DNA from: Alphaproteobacteria bacterium | Lineage (GTDB): Bacteria; Pseudomonadota; Alphaproteobacteria; UBA7887 | Length of the DNA stretch: 59,835 nucleotides | Direction: 5' to 3' | NCBI GenBank assembly: GCA_028289725.1 | Contig: JANQOH010000396.1 | Location: forward strand, 1 to 59,835 | Part shown: positions 8,545 to 17,624 of the stretch, piece by piece | Layout: each line of letters opens with the position of its first letter | How positions within the stretch are numbered: position 1 is the first letter of the stretch | Notes under the pieces: generated by a model | The model's database searches: none | Told to the model about the DNA's origin: nothing | Seen by the model: only the letters and a program-made list of their open reading frames with translations | Translations under genes and position numbers: made by a program

Positions 8545-9981
8545 ATGCTAATACGTCGTGACACACGTCCCGCCACGGGCAGGATATGGCGCTGTGCCGC
8601 CCTGATTGCGTTGGGTTTTTTGGCCGGTTGCGCGCCGCGGACCTATGAACCCGCGCCGCTGTCGACCGGCGAAATACTCGGTGGTCTCGAGAGCCGCAGC
8701 ATCACGGCGCCGAAGGTCCAGGAATTCCTTGCCGAATCCGGCGCGGACACCACTGACTGGCCGCCGTCCCGCTGGACGCTCGGCATGCTCGCCTTGGTCG
8801 CGGCTTATTACCATCCCGAACTGAAAGTCGCGCGGGCCGAGCAAGCCGTGTTTGAAGCCGCCGAAATCACCGCGCGGCGCCGTCTCAATCCGGGCATCGA
8901 GCCGGTGATCGAGCATCATTCGGAACCGGGTGCGCAATCAACACCTTGGAGTGTCGGTTTCGCGCTTCAGATCCCGATCGAAACCTCTGACAAACGAAGC
9001 GCCCGGATTGCCATCGCCGAAGCCAATACAGACGCGGCGCGTTTTCGGGTTGGCCAAACCGCGTGGCAGGTTCGGCGCACGATTCGGGAACGTTTCGTGG
9101 ACCTTTTTGCCGCTGAGGCTCGGGCGGTTCAGGTTGGCCGCGAGCTTGAGGTGCGTGGCCGCATGCTGGGCTTGCTCGAACGACGTCTCGCGCTTGGCGA
9201 AACCGATGCCGTAACAGTCGGCAGCGCGCGTTTGCTGCAGCAACAAGCGCAAACAGAATTGAACGCGACATCAAGGGACATCGCGGTTGCCCGCACCGCC
9301 TTGGCAACCGCTTTATCGCTCCCAGCTGAGGCCGTCGTTGAACTGACCATCGGAACGGATGCGTTGAGCCGATGGACCGCGCCCGCGTTCTCAGGCGACG
9401 CAATCCAGCGCAACGCGTTGCTCAATCGTTTGGACGTTCGGGAAGCGCTGGCGCGCTATGCGGCGGCGGAGGCGCGTCTGCGGCTGGAGGTTGCCCGCCA
9501 ATATCCGGATGTGACGCTTTCGCCAGGCTTCTTATGGGATCAGGGTGATTTGGTCTGGAGCGTCGGCGCCGCGATTCTCGCGCCCCTGCTCGACCTCAAC
9601 CAAGGACCTATTGCTGAGGCGGAAGCCGCGCGTCAGTTGGAAGCAGCGCGATTTATCGCACTGCAATCGCGTGTGCTCGGTGCCTTGGACATTGCGCAAG
9701 CGGCACATGTTGCCGCGGGCAACGCCCTGAACAATGCGCAATCGTTTTGGTTTGCCCAAGACACGCATCGCAACCGCATGAACCAGCAATTCGCGGCGGG
9801 CGAAGCCAGCCGATTGGGCGTGCTTGAAGCGGAATTGGCGCTTATCACGGCGGAGCGCGCCGTATTGGATGAACGTGTGAACGCGCTGCGGGCGTTCGGC
9901 TTGCTTGAGGATGCGGTGCAGCAGCCTCTGGACGAGGCGACGTTGTTTGGCGATCTCAGCGTCGCGGCGGAGCAAAACTAA
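8545..9981 (+). CDS. TolC/CusC-like outer-membrane efflux lipoprotein
   Basis: About 478 residues from the ATG at 8545; an in-frame TTG at 8479 would spoil the leader. The N-terminus gives a lipoprotein signal with lipobox FLAGC (acylated Cys29). The body shows the two internally related helical halves of the outer-membrane efflux family, with long Ala/Arg/Glu-rich helices (AEARAVQVGRELEVRGRMLG, later AEAEAARQLEAARF). It would form the trimeric outer-membrane duct of the pump encoded by the next two genes. Its stop overlaps the next start (TAATG at 9979-9983), implying translational coupling. Confidence 0.88.
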   Translation: MLIRRDTRPATGRIWRCAALIALGFLAGCAPRTYEPAPLSTGEILGGLESRSITAPKVQEFLAESGADTTDWPPSRWTLGMLALVAAYYHPELKVARAEQAVFEAAEITARRRLNPGIEPVIEHHSEPGAQSTPWSVGFALQIPIETSDKRSARIAIAEANTDAARFRVGQTAWQVRRTIRERFVDLFAAEARAVQVGRELEVRGRMLGLLERRLALGETDAVTVGSARLLQQQAQTELNATSRDIAVARTALATALSLPAEAVVELTIGTDALSRWTAPAFSGDAIQRNALLNRLDVREALARYAAAEARLRLEVARQYPDVTLSPGFLWDQGDLVWSVGAAILAPLLDLNQGPIAEAEAARQLEAARFIALQSRVLGALDIAQAAHVAAGNALNNAQSFWFAQDTHRNRMNQQFAAGEASRLGVLEAELALITAERAVLDERVNALRAFGLLEDAVQQPLDEATLFGDLSVAAEQN

Positions 9982-11156
9982 TGTGGCGCCGGGCGATCTC
10001 CCTCCTCTGGCTGCTCGCCGCCGCGGTGGTCCTTTTCATTGGCTTTGCCTTGTTTGGCCGGCCGGACCAGGTGCACGAAAGTGTGGAACGCGCCGGCGAG
10101 CTGGCTTCGGCGGCGGGCGACCTCATTGCCGACCGTGACGCGGACGATGACGACGATGACGAAGGCGGAGCCAATCACGCCGCAATCGAAGACGACGATG
10201 ATGATGATAGGGACGACGATGACGAAGCCACGCGGGTGGTGGTCGTCGACGGTGTCCCCGTGGTTTTTCTTGACGACGAAGATAGACAACGCGTCGGCAT
10301 CGAGACGGCGATGCTCGCGCGCACAGAACATCGCGCGGAAATCGTCGCCATGGCTTCCGTGGTCGACATACAGCCGATGTTGGCGCATCGCGGACAGTGT
10401 TTGGGCGCGGTCTACGAGGTTGAACTGGCGCAAACACGATTGGCCGCGGCCGAGCGAGAGTACGAACGGTTGCGCAAGCTCAATCAAGACGACGGAAACG
10501 TTGCCGCGAAGCGCGTCCAAGAGGCCGAGGCGAAAGTTCAAATCGATCGTGTTTCCTTGAACCAATCCCAAGCTGCCTTGGACACGCTGGTCAACGAAGC
10601 GCGGCAAAGCTGGGGGCCCGTTCTCGCGGAGTGGCTGATTGGCGAACAAGTTCCGGCCCTCACCCGCCTGGTTGAGAATGAGGACGTCATGCTCTTGGTT
10701 GTCTTGCCGCGTGGCGAGTCCTTGCCCGCCGATGTGCCGCAAGCCTGGATCAGTAGCTTGCAAGACAATGGCGACCAACAGTTGGCGCACTTCCTATCGC
10801 GCGCACCCTACACGGATCGGTTGGCCCAGGGCGAAAGCTATTTCTATCGCACCGCCGCCGACGGCTTGCGCGCGGGCATGCGGGCCGAGGCGCGCATCGC
10901 GACCAATGCGGTTGCGGCCGACGGCGTGCTGATACCGGACAGTGCCGTGGTCTGGGCTCTGGGTCAGGCATGGGCCTACCTTGCGCTGGATGATGATCAT
11001 TTCGCGCGCATCCCCGTCGCGACGGATCGCGAACTTGCCGATGGCTGGTTCGTGACCGATGGCGTTGCGCCAGGAGAACGGATTGTCGTCACCGGCGCTC
11101 AGACGCTTTATGCGGAGGAGTTTCGCTGGCAGGTGTTTGAGGAAGACGATGATTGA
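9981..11156 (+). CDS. RND periplasmic adaptor with poly-aspartate segment
   Basis: A 391-residue membrane fusion protein. A single N-terminal membrane helix (about 5-26) is followed by a striking acidic segment at 51-82 with 18 Asp and 3 Glu in 32 residues (runs of six, six and four Asp). A short coiled hairpin (about 140-210, LAAAEREYERLRKL) and barrel/proximal domains follow, with VLIPDSAVVWALGQ and GVAPGERIVVTGAQ typical of CusB/CzcB-type adaptors. It ends in FEEDDD. It should link the outer-membrane duct to the RND pump. The Asp-rich stretch could capture divalent metal, which fits a heavy-metal efflux pump, but this is inference. Confidence 0.82.
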   Translation: MWRRAISLLWLLAAAVVLFIGFALFGRPDQVHESVERAGELASAAGDLIADRDADDDDDDEGGANHAAIEDDDDDDRDDDDEATRVVVVDGVPVVFLDDEDRQRVGIETAMLARTEHRAEIVAMASVVDIQPMLAHRGQCLGAVYEVELAQTRLAAAEREYERLRKLNQDDGNVAAKRVQEAEAKVQIDRVSLNQSQAALDTLVNEARQSWGPVLAEWLIGEQVPALTRLVENEDVMLLVVLPRGESLPADVPQAWISSLQDNGDQQLAHFLSRAPYTDRLAQGESYFYRTAADGLRAGMRAEARIATNAVAADGVLIPDSAVVWALGQAWAYLALDDDHFARIPVATDRELADGWFVTDGVAPGERIVVTGAQTLYAEEFRWQVFEEDDD

Positions 11157-11201
11157 CCAACGGTCAATCGGCGTTACGGCGCGGCCCGGGAGCGATGCCT
11201 G

Positions 11202-14200
11202 ATGCTTGGCGCCATCGTTCGTTGGTCTATTCGGTTTCGCGGTCTGGTCGTCGCGCTCGCCTGCCTCATGCTGGCCTATGGCGGGTATCGTTTGGCCGGT
11301 GCCGGCCTCGATATTTTCCCTGAATTCTCGCCAAAGCTCGTCATCCTTCAGACCGAAGCGCACGGCCTTTCGGCGGAGGAAGTCGAGGTGCTGGTGACCC
11401 AGCCGATCGAAAGCGCACTCGGCGGTCTGGCGCGTCTCGAGTTTATGCGGTCGGAATCGATCCAAGGCCTTTCAGTCATCAATCTCATATTCGAAGAAGA
11501 CATGGATCTGCTCGAGGCCCGGCAATTGGTCTCGGAGCGCGTAGCGCGGGTCGGCGCTACATTGCCGGAGGGCTTGGGGCCGCCGGTGATGGTGCCCCTC
11601 ACCTCGTCCTCGGCAACCGTGAAAACCATCGGTTTTACCTCCGACACCATGTCGCTGATGGATCTGCGCACGATGGTCGAATGGAGCGTCGCGCCACGCT
11701 TGCTGCGTGTACTGGGCGTCGCGGATCTCAACATCTTTGGGGGTGACGAGCGCCAGCTCCAAGTCCGCGTGACGCCCGAAGCCTTGCGCCGGCACAATGT
11801 GAGCTTGTCGGCCTTGGCGGACGCGGCGGGCGCGGCAACCGGCGTGCGCGGTGCAGGCGTGATCCAAACCCCCAATCAGCAGATTGCATTGCGTACGGAT
11901 GGTTTGCCGCGCGACGCCGAAGATCTCGGACAAATCGTGGTCGCCGCCTCGGCCGCCGGGACCATCCGGATCGCCGACGTGGCGGAGGTCGCGTACGGGG
12001 CGGCGATACCGATCAGCAAAGCCCAGATTATGGGCCAGCCCGGCATTGTGGTGATGGTGATCGGGCAGCGCGGGGCGGACACTCTGGGCGTCAGCGATCA
12101 GCTCGAGGAGGCCCTCACGGAGTTCGACACCGTGTTACTCGATGCGGGCGTCACGCTTCACCCCAATTTGTTTCGGCCTGCCGACTACATTGAACGCTCG
12201 CTGGAGAACATCATTGGTCACCTGACAGTCGGCGGCCTGCTCGTGATCGGCGTGCTGCTCGTTTTCTTGTTCAACCTTCGCGCGGCGTTCATTTCCGCGA
12301 GCGCGATTCCGCTGTCCTTGATGGCGGCCGCGTTGGTGCTAATCGAAATGGGTGTGTCGCTGAACATCATGGTTCTCGGCGGGCTTGCGATCGCACTGGG
12401 TGAAGTGGTCGACGACGCCATTATCGACACAGAGAACATATTCCGCCGTTTGCGCGAGAACCGTTTGCGCGACGACCCCTTGCCGGACGATGAGGTCGTA
12501 TACCGCGCTTCGATGGAAGTGCGGAGTTCTGTCGTACACGCAACATTCATCGTAGCGCTGGTTTTCGTACCGCTCCTGACGTTGAGCGGCGTTGCGGGCC
12601 GCATGTTCGAGCCGCTGGGGATTGCTTATATCCTGGCAATCTTGGCATCGCTGCTGGTGGCGTTGACGGTCACACCGGCGCTCAGCGCGATGATGATTGT
12701 GGGACGGAATTTGAGCGCAATGGATCCGCCTGTCGTGCGCGCGATCAACCGCCCCTACGGCGGGATACTCAATGCAATCGGCCGGGTCCCGCGATTGACC
12801 AGCATCGCCATATTGGCCTTGTGCGGCTACGGCCTTGGATTGCTGCCCGGCCTTGGCGGCGAATTCCTGCCCGACCTGCGCGAGGGTCATTACATGATCC
12901 ACACGTCCGGTGTTCCCGGCACGTCGCTCGACGAGACCATTCGCACCGGCACGCAGATTACGCACGAAGTGCTTGAATTGCCCGGCGTGCGCTCCGTCTC
13001 GCAATGGGCCGGTCGCGCGGAGCGTGGCGCGGACACCTATGGCAGCCACTATTCGGAGTATGAGGTTGATCTGGAGCTGCTTTCGGGCCCCGAACAACAA
13101 GAAGTGCTTGAGGGTATCCGCGACATTTTGCGCGACTTTCCGGGCGTCTCTTTTGAAGCCAACACATTCCTGATCGAACGTGTCGACGAAACGATTTCCG
13201 GATACACCGCGCCGGTCGTGGTGAACATTTTCGGCAACGATCTCGACGAGCTCGATCGCAAGGCGCTTGAGATCGCACGGATCATGGAATCGATCCCCGG
13301 CGCGACCGACGTGCAGTTGCGCGCGCCGCCGGGGACGCCGGTGCTCGGCGTCCGATTGCAACCAGAGCGCTTGGCGCGCTGGGGTATCAAGCCGCTCACT
13401 GTGATGGAAGCTGTGCAGACCGCGTATGAAGGTCTTCAAGTCGGTGAGATTTACGAGGGCAACTGGGTGGTTCCCGTCGCCGTGGTGCTTGATCCCGTTG
13501 TGCGCAGCAAACCGACCTCGCTTGCGCGATTACCGATACCGGCAGCCGACGGCACGTTGGTCGCACTGGAAGAACTCGCCGACATTCAGCATCAATCCGG
13601 ACGCTATGCGATTTTGCGCTCCGGTGCGCAGCGCGTGCAGACCGTGACGGGCAACGTCTCGGGACGCGATTTGGCGTCGTATTTCAACGAGCTGAAATCG
13701 CGTGTCCGGGCCGAAGTGTCGCTCCCCGCGACCAGCTATTTGGAGTTCACCGGTTCCGCGGCGGCCCGCGCGGCATCTCAGGAAGAGCTCATCGTTCACT
13801 CGCTGCTCGCCGGCGTCGGCATCATGCTGATCCTTTTCGCGGCGCTCAAGAACGGCCGGAACACGCTGTTGGTCATGGTGAACTTGCCGTTCTCCTTGGT
13901 TGGGGGCGTGATCGCCGCGCTGGTAACCGGCGCCACGTTGTCGCTCGGATCGCTGATCGGTTTCGTGACTTTGTTTGGAATCACCTTGCGCAATTCGATC
14001 ATGCTGGTTTCGCACTACCAGCATTTGGTGGTCGACGAAGGTCGATCTTGGAATTTGAAGACCGCGATCGAAGGGGCGAAACATCGTCTGCCTTCGATCC
14101 TCATCACCGCGCTCGGCACGGCGCTTGCCATGCTGCCCATCGCCGTCGATAGCGACAATCCGGGCCGCGAGATCATGGGGCCCATGGCGGCGATCATTAT

Positions 14201-14357
14201 CGGCGGATTGGCCTCCTCGACCGCGCTCAATCTGCTCATCCTCCCCGCAATCATGCTCAGATTCGGCCGTTTCAAGCGTCGCGATGACGTCGCGGTCTCG
14301 ACGCACCGGAGCGAAGCCGGTATCACTGCCGCATCGCCGCTCACGCCCGGCGAATAG
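11202..14357 (+). CDS. RND efflux transporter permease, CusA/CzcA-like
   Basis: A 1051-residue inner-membrane proton antiporter of full RND length. TM1 is at 15-33, followed by a large periplasmic loop, a TM bundle, a second loop and a second TM bundle. The TM4 signature LGEVVDDAIIDTEN carries the acidic proton-relay residues, and FGITLRNSIMLVSHY matches the TM10-11 region of heavy-metal efflux (HME) members. It is the third gene of the outer-membrane duct/adaptor/pump operon, 45 bases after the adaptor. A metal or cationic substrate is the best guess from HME resemblance and the Asp-rich adaptor. The methionine relay of CusA could not be mapped by eye, and no metal sensor gene is adjacent. 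Confidence 0.9.
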   Translation: MLGAIVRWSIRFRGLVVALACLMLAYGGYRLAGAGLDIFPEFSPKLVILQTEAHGLSAEEVEVLVTQPIESALGGLARLEFMRSESIQGLSVINLIFEEDMDLLEARQLVSERVARVGATLPEGLGPPVMVPLTSSSATVKTIGFTSDTMSLMDLRTMVEWSVAPRLLRVLGVADLNIFGGDERQLQVRVTPEALRRHNVSLSALADAAGAATGVRGAGVIQTPNQQIALRTDGLPRDAEDLGQIVVAASAAGTIRIADVAEVAYGAAIPISKAQIMGQPGIVVMVIGQRGADTLGVSDQLEEALTEFDTVLLDAGVTLHPNLFRPADYIERSLENIIGHLTVGGLLVIGVLLVFLFNLRAAFISASAIPLSLMAAALVLIEMGVSLNIMVLGGLAIALGEVVDDAIIDTENIFRRLRENRLRDDPLPDDEVVYRASMEVRSSVVHATFIVALVFVPLLTLSGVAGRMFEPLGIAYILAILASLLVALTVTPALSAMMIVGRNLSAMDPPVVRAINRPYGGILNAIGRVPRLTSIAILALCGYGLGLLPGLGGEFLPDLREGHYMIHTSGVPGTSLDETIRTGTQITHEVLELPGVRSVSQWAGRAERGADTYGSHYSEYEVDLELLSGPEQQEVLEGIRDILRDFPGVSFEANTFLIERVDETISGYTAPVVVNIFGNDLDELDRKALEIARIMESIPGATDVQLRAPPGTPVLGVRLQPERLARWGIKPLTVMEAVQTAYEGLQVGEIYEGNWVVPVAVVLDPVVRSKPTSLARLPIPAADGTLVALEELADIQHQSGRYAILRSGAQRVQTVTGNVSGRDLASYFNELKSRVRAEVSLPATSYLEFTGSAAARAASQEELIVHSLLAGVGIMLILFAALKNGRNTLLVMVNLPFSLVGGVIAALVTGATLSLGSLIGFVTLFGITLRNSIMLVSHYQHLVVDEGRSWNLKTAIEGAKHRLPSILITALGTALAMLPIAVDSDNPGREIMGPMAAIIIGGLASSTALNLLILPAIMLRFGRFKRRDDVAVSTHRSEAGITAASPLTPGE

Positions 14358-14401
14358 GTCGTTACCTGGGCACTGTCCGCGGCCGAAGGGGAGGTTTCAT
14401 T

Positions 14402-15430
14402 ATGTCGAATGCCGTCAATCGGCGGGTCGTGCTTGCCGCGCGCCCGCAAGGCGAACCCAAGCCAAGTGATTTTCGCTTGGAAGATGCACCCGTGCCGGAT
14501 CCCGGCGCCGGCGAAATGCTCTGCCGGACCATTCATCTGTCGCTCGATCCTTACATGCGGGGCCGCATGAACGACGGCGCGAGCTACGCGGACCCGGTTC
14601 CGATCGATGGCGTGATGGAAGGCGGCACGGTGAGCCGGGTCGAAGCGTCGAACCTCGATGGCTATGCGGCTGGTGACATCGTCGTCGGGCGCGGCGGCTG
14701 GCAGAGCTTTCACATCTCCGATGGCGAGGGCATGCGGAAGGTGGATCCGTCCATCGCGCCGCTTTCTACCGCGCTTGGCGTGCTCGGCATGCCGGGCATG
14801 ACGGCCTACACCGGCCTACTGACCTTGGGCCAGCCGAAGGAAGGCGAGACCGTCGCGGTTGCCGCCGCTTCTGGTGCGGTCGGGAGTGTGGTCGGCCAAA
14901 TCGCCAAAATCAAAGGTTGTCGCGCGGTCGGCATAGCGGGCGGTCCCGAAAAATGCGCATTCGTGACGGACGAGCTCGGCTTTGATGCCTGCGTCGATCA
15001 TCGTGATCCGGATATGGCCGCCAAGCTAAAGGCGGCGTGCCCCGACGGTATCGATGTGTATTTCGAGAATGTCGGCGGGCCCGTATTGGAAGCGGTCATT
15101 CCGCTGATGAACATGTGGGGCCGCATCCCGGTCTGCGGCATGATCGCGCATTACAATGATCGTGGCCCCGGCCCCGGCCCGAACATGCTGCCGATGATGA
15201 TGATGCGCATTTTGGTGCAACGTTTGACCCTACGCGGCTTCATCGTGCGCGATTTCGCCGACCAAGCGGCCGACTTTTTGCGTGACGTGAGCGGCTGGAT
15301 ACGCGAAGGCAAAATCAAATATCGCGAAGACTTTATCGACGGGCTTGAGAACGCGCCGGAAGGCCTCATCGGCTTATTGAAAGGCAAGAACTTCGGCAAG
15401 CTCGTGGTTCGCGTCTCGGACGAAACCTGA
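14402..15430 (+). CDS. Zinc-independent NADP-dependent MDR oxidoreductase
   Basis: A 342-residue medium-chain reductase of the leukotriene B4 dehydrogenase / curcumin reductase type. The N-terminal GroES-like fold has HLSLDPYMRGRM, diagnostic of this branch. The Rossmann domain has VAAASGAVGSVVGQIAK (about 156-172). No zinc ligands are seen. It reduces C=C bonds of enones or enoyl substrates with NADPH. A strong GGGGAGG site precedes the ATG. An enoyl-CoA hydratase follows 25 bases downstream, suggesting a two-gene unit handling alpha,beta-unsaturated acyl compounds. Exact substrate unknown. Confidence 0.88.
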   Translation: MSNAVNRRVVLAARPQGEPKPSDFRLEDAPVPDPGAGEMLCRTIHLSLDPYMRGRMNDGASYADPVPIDGVMEGGTVSRVEASNLDGYAAGDIVVGRGGWQSFHISDGEGMRKVDPSIAPLSTALGVLGMPGMTAYTGLLTLGQPKEGETVAVAAASGAVGSVVGQIAKIKGCRAVGIAGGPEKCAFVTDELGFDACVDHRDPDMAAKLKAACPDGIDVYFENVGGPVLEAVIPLMNMWGRIPVCGMIAHYNDRGPGPGPNMLPMMMMRILVQRLTLRGFIVRDFADQAADFLRDVSGWIREGKIKYREDFIDGLENAPEGLIGLLKGKNFGKLVVRVSDET

Positions 15431-15455
15431 TTGCGGTAAGGAAGGCAGGGGCACC

Positions 15456-16298
15456 ATGGCTTACGACGAGATTCTCTATGATGTCAGCGACAAGGTCGCG
15501 ACCATCACGCTTAACCGGCCGGACCGTTTGAACGCTTGGACGTCCGTCATGGAGCGGGAGGTCCGCCACGCGATGGCTGAAGCGGCAGGCGACGCATCGG
15601 TCGGCGCCATCATTCTGACCGGCGCGGGCCGCGGCTTTTGCGCGGGCGCCGATATGAGCTTGCTTTCGAGCGTCGACAATCAATCGCCGGAAGAGCGCGC
15701 GGCGGCGGCCAAGAGAATGGCCGACGAAACGCCGATTCCGGGGCGCTTGAGCCTGTCCGATGATTTCTCGACGCGCTACACCTACTTCCCCTCGGTGCCC
15801 AAGCCGATCATTGCCGCGATTAACGGTCCAGCGGCCGGTCTTGGACTCATCATGTCGCTTTACGCCGACATGCGTTTCGCAGCTGAGGGCGCGGTCTTCA
15901 CCACAGCTTTTTCCCGGCGCGGCCTCATTGCTGAGCATGGCATCGATTGGATCTTGCCGCGCATCGTTGGCTTTCCGAACGCGCTCGACTTGCTTTTGTC
16001 GGCCCGCAAAATCGATAGCGACGCGGCGCTAAGCATGGGACTGGTGAATGACGTTTTCCCAGCCGACGCTTTCATGGGCGATGTCTTGAACTATGCCAAG
16101 GAACTCGCCAACAAAGTGTCGCCGCGGTCGATGCGGGTCATGAAGGAACAGCTTTACGGAACGCAGATGTCGCGTGATCTTGGCGCCGCGGTCACCAACG
16201 GCAATGCCGAGATGCTCGAGAGCTTCGCCAGCGAGGATTTCAAGGAAGGCGTCGCGCATTTCGTTGAGCAACGCGCGCCGGCTTTTACGGGCCGCTAA
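15456..16298 (+). CDS. Enoyl-CoA hydratase/isomerase (crotonase) family protein
   Basis: 280 residues. Oxyanion-hole motifs are GRGFCAGADM (about 59-68) and NGPAAGLGLIMSLYADMRF (about 128-146). A catalytic-type Glu sits in GLIAEHGIDW, typical of hydratases that act with one or two glutamates. It probably hydrates an enoyl-CoA produced with or consumed by the adjacent reductase. The stop lies one base from the stop of the convergent Gfo/Idh/MocA gene. Among crotonases the precise reaction (hydratase, isomerase or ring opening) cannot be read from sequence alone. Confidence 0.88.
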   Translation: MAYDEILYDVSDKVATITLNRPDRLNAWTSVMEREVRHAMAEAAGDASVGAIILTGAGRGFCAGADMSLLSSVDNQSPEERAAAAKRMADETPIPGRLSLSDDFSTRYTYFPSVPKPIIAAINGPAAGLGLIMSLYADMRFAAEGAVFTTAFSRRGLIAEHGIDWILPRIVGFPNALDLLLSARKIDSDAALSMGLVNDVFPADAFMGDVLNYAKELANKVSPRSMRVMKEQLYGTQMSRDLGAAVTNGNAEMLESFASEDFKEGVAHFVEQRAPAFTGR

Positions 16299-16299
16299 G

Positions 16300-17484
16300 T
16301 CAGAACGCGCGGACCGCGACTTCCGCGCCTTTCTGGTCGGCGGACACATAGGCGCTGTAGATCGTTGAGATGCAATCCGCGGCGAGCGCCGAGTCGCTTT
16401 CGACGTCCTCGCCATAGGCGACCGTGCGGTAAAACGCCTCGATCTCTTGCGGAAATCCGGTGAAGTGATCTTCATCGGGCGCGGTAAACGCCCAGCCCTG
16501 CTTTGTGCCGGTTTTTTCGACGACATAAATGTCTTTGAACTGCGCCTCAACCGGATTGTAGGTCTGCATCGCGGTGTTCGGGTTAATGTTGCAGATCGCC
16601 CGATGATTGTTGGCGCACACCTCCAGCCAATTGTGGATGCCGCCCATGACGATTTCGGACGCGAAAATGTCCGCGATCGTCCCGTCCTCGAACACCACAT
16701 GCATGACCGAGAAGTCTTCAATGTCGTGATAGTCGGCGCGCAGGTGGCCCTGATCGACAAAGCCATCCAGCTTGGTGAGAGCGTGCGTTCGCGCGCTCAC
16801 CGCCGCTGGCCGGATCGGTTGGCCGTTGCGGGCCCGACCCTCGACGCGTTTGAGGTACAACGCCGCGGTCAGAGGATGGCACCCCTTGCCGACCATGGAG
16901 CCGCCGCCCGCCAAGCGCCAAAAACCATAGGCGCGCGAATGCGACCCGGAATGCGCCTCTTCGCCGTGCTGCCAGAGAATTTGCGCACCGGTTTTTTCGA
17001 TGATTTCGCGTTCTTTTTGAATGGCCGGCGCATAGACCCAGTTCTCGGCGTAAAGGATGCGGCCTTTGCTCTTGCTTTCCGCCTCCAACATCCGGTCGAT
17101 GCTGGCGAGCGCTTCGTCGAGCATCGGTTGTTTCGGCGCGGTTTGGCCATCGAAACTTTCTGATCCGTCGCCGAACGAACCGGTCAACGGTTTTTCGACA
17201 ATGGCGAATTTGTCGCGGCTCAACGCCTGGATGGCGACGTCTTCGTGGATTGCCGGCGGCGCACAAACGTGAACGACGTCCGCCTTGTCGACCACTTCAT
17301 CCAGACTGGTTGCCACCGGGAGATCGTGCGCAGCGGCAAATTTCTGCGCGTTCGCTTGGGTCGCCGAGTAAACGCCGACCACGTCGACGTGGGTGCCAAA
17401 GACCCGCGCCATCGCCTCGATGTGAAGCGAAGCCGCGAAACCTGACCCGACAATGCCGGCGCGTACCGTTGCTTTTTTTTGCAA
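16300..17484 (-). CDS. Gfo/Idh/MocA-family NAD(P)-dependent dehydrogenase
   Basis: 394 residues from a TTG at 17484 that follows GGGGAGGG at good spacing; an in-frame ATG at 17547 has no such site. The Rossmann motif GIVGSGFAASLH lies at the N-terminus and the catalytic-lysine signature EKPLTGS follows about 90 residues later. The C-terminal half is the alpha/beta substrate domain. Members oxidise sugars, inositols or cyclic diols. It is divergent from a xylose-isomerase-like barrel gene, a pairing often seen in sugar or cyclitol catabolism. Eight adenines follow the start codon almost immediately, an unusual 5' end. Confidence 0.87.
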   Translation of the reverse strand: MQKKATVRAGIVGSGFAASLHIEAMARVFGTHVDVVGVYSATQANAQKFAAAHDLPVATSLDEVVDKADVVHVCAPPAIHEDVAIQALSRDKFAIVEKPLTGSFGDGSESFDGQTAPKQPMLDEALASIDRMLEAESKSKGRILYAENWVYAPAIQKEREIIEKTGAQILWQHGEEAHSGSHSRAYGFWRLAGGGSMVGKGCHPLTAALYLKRVEGRARNGQPIRPAAVSARTHALTKLDGFVDQGHLRADYHDIEDFSVMHVVFEDGTIADIFASEIVMGGIHNWLEVCANNHRAICNINPNTAMQTYNPVEAQFKDIYVVEKTGTKQGWAFTAPDEDHFTGFPQEIEAFYRTVAYGEDVESDSALAADCISTIYSAYVSADQKGAEVAVRAF

Positions 17485-17624
17485 GATTATCCCTCCCCGA
17501 TATTCGAATGCACCGTCATGCCGGTGTGGTGTGAAGAAAGCCCCCAATTTGGCTTAGAATGCTAACTTTCCGGTTGGCGCACGGTCAAACCGTCGTGTCG
17601 GACAGTCGATTGGGAGGGGAGCCT
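17485..17624. promoter_or_regulatory. Divergent promoter region between the dehydrogenase and isomerase-like genes
   Basis: A 140-base gap between the TTG start on the minus strand and the GTG start on the plus strand. It carries both ribosome-binding sites and must hold both promoters. No clear dyad was found. Confidence 0.4.

Noticed and set aside
12339..13439. A 366-codon minus-strand frame inside the RND pump gene.
   Set aside because: His/Arg/Gln-rich shadow frame of a GC-rich gene; the plus strand carries unmistakable RND motifs.
16447..17163. A 238-codon plus-strand frame opposite the Gfo/Idh/MocA gene.
   Set aside because: No ribosome-binding site or family motif; the opposite strand has the Rossmann and EKP signatures.
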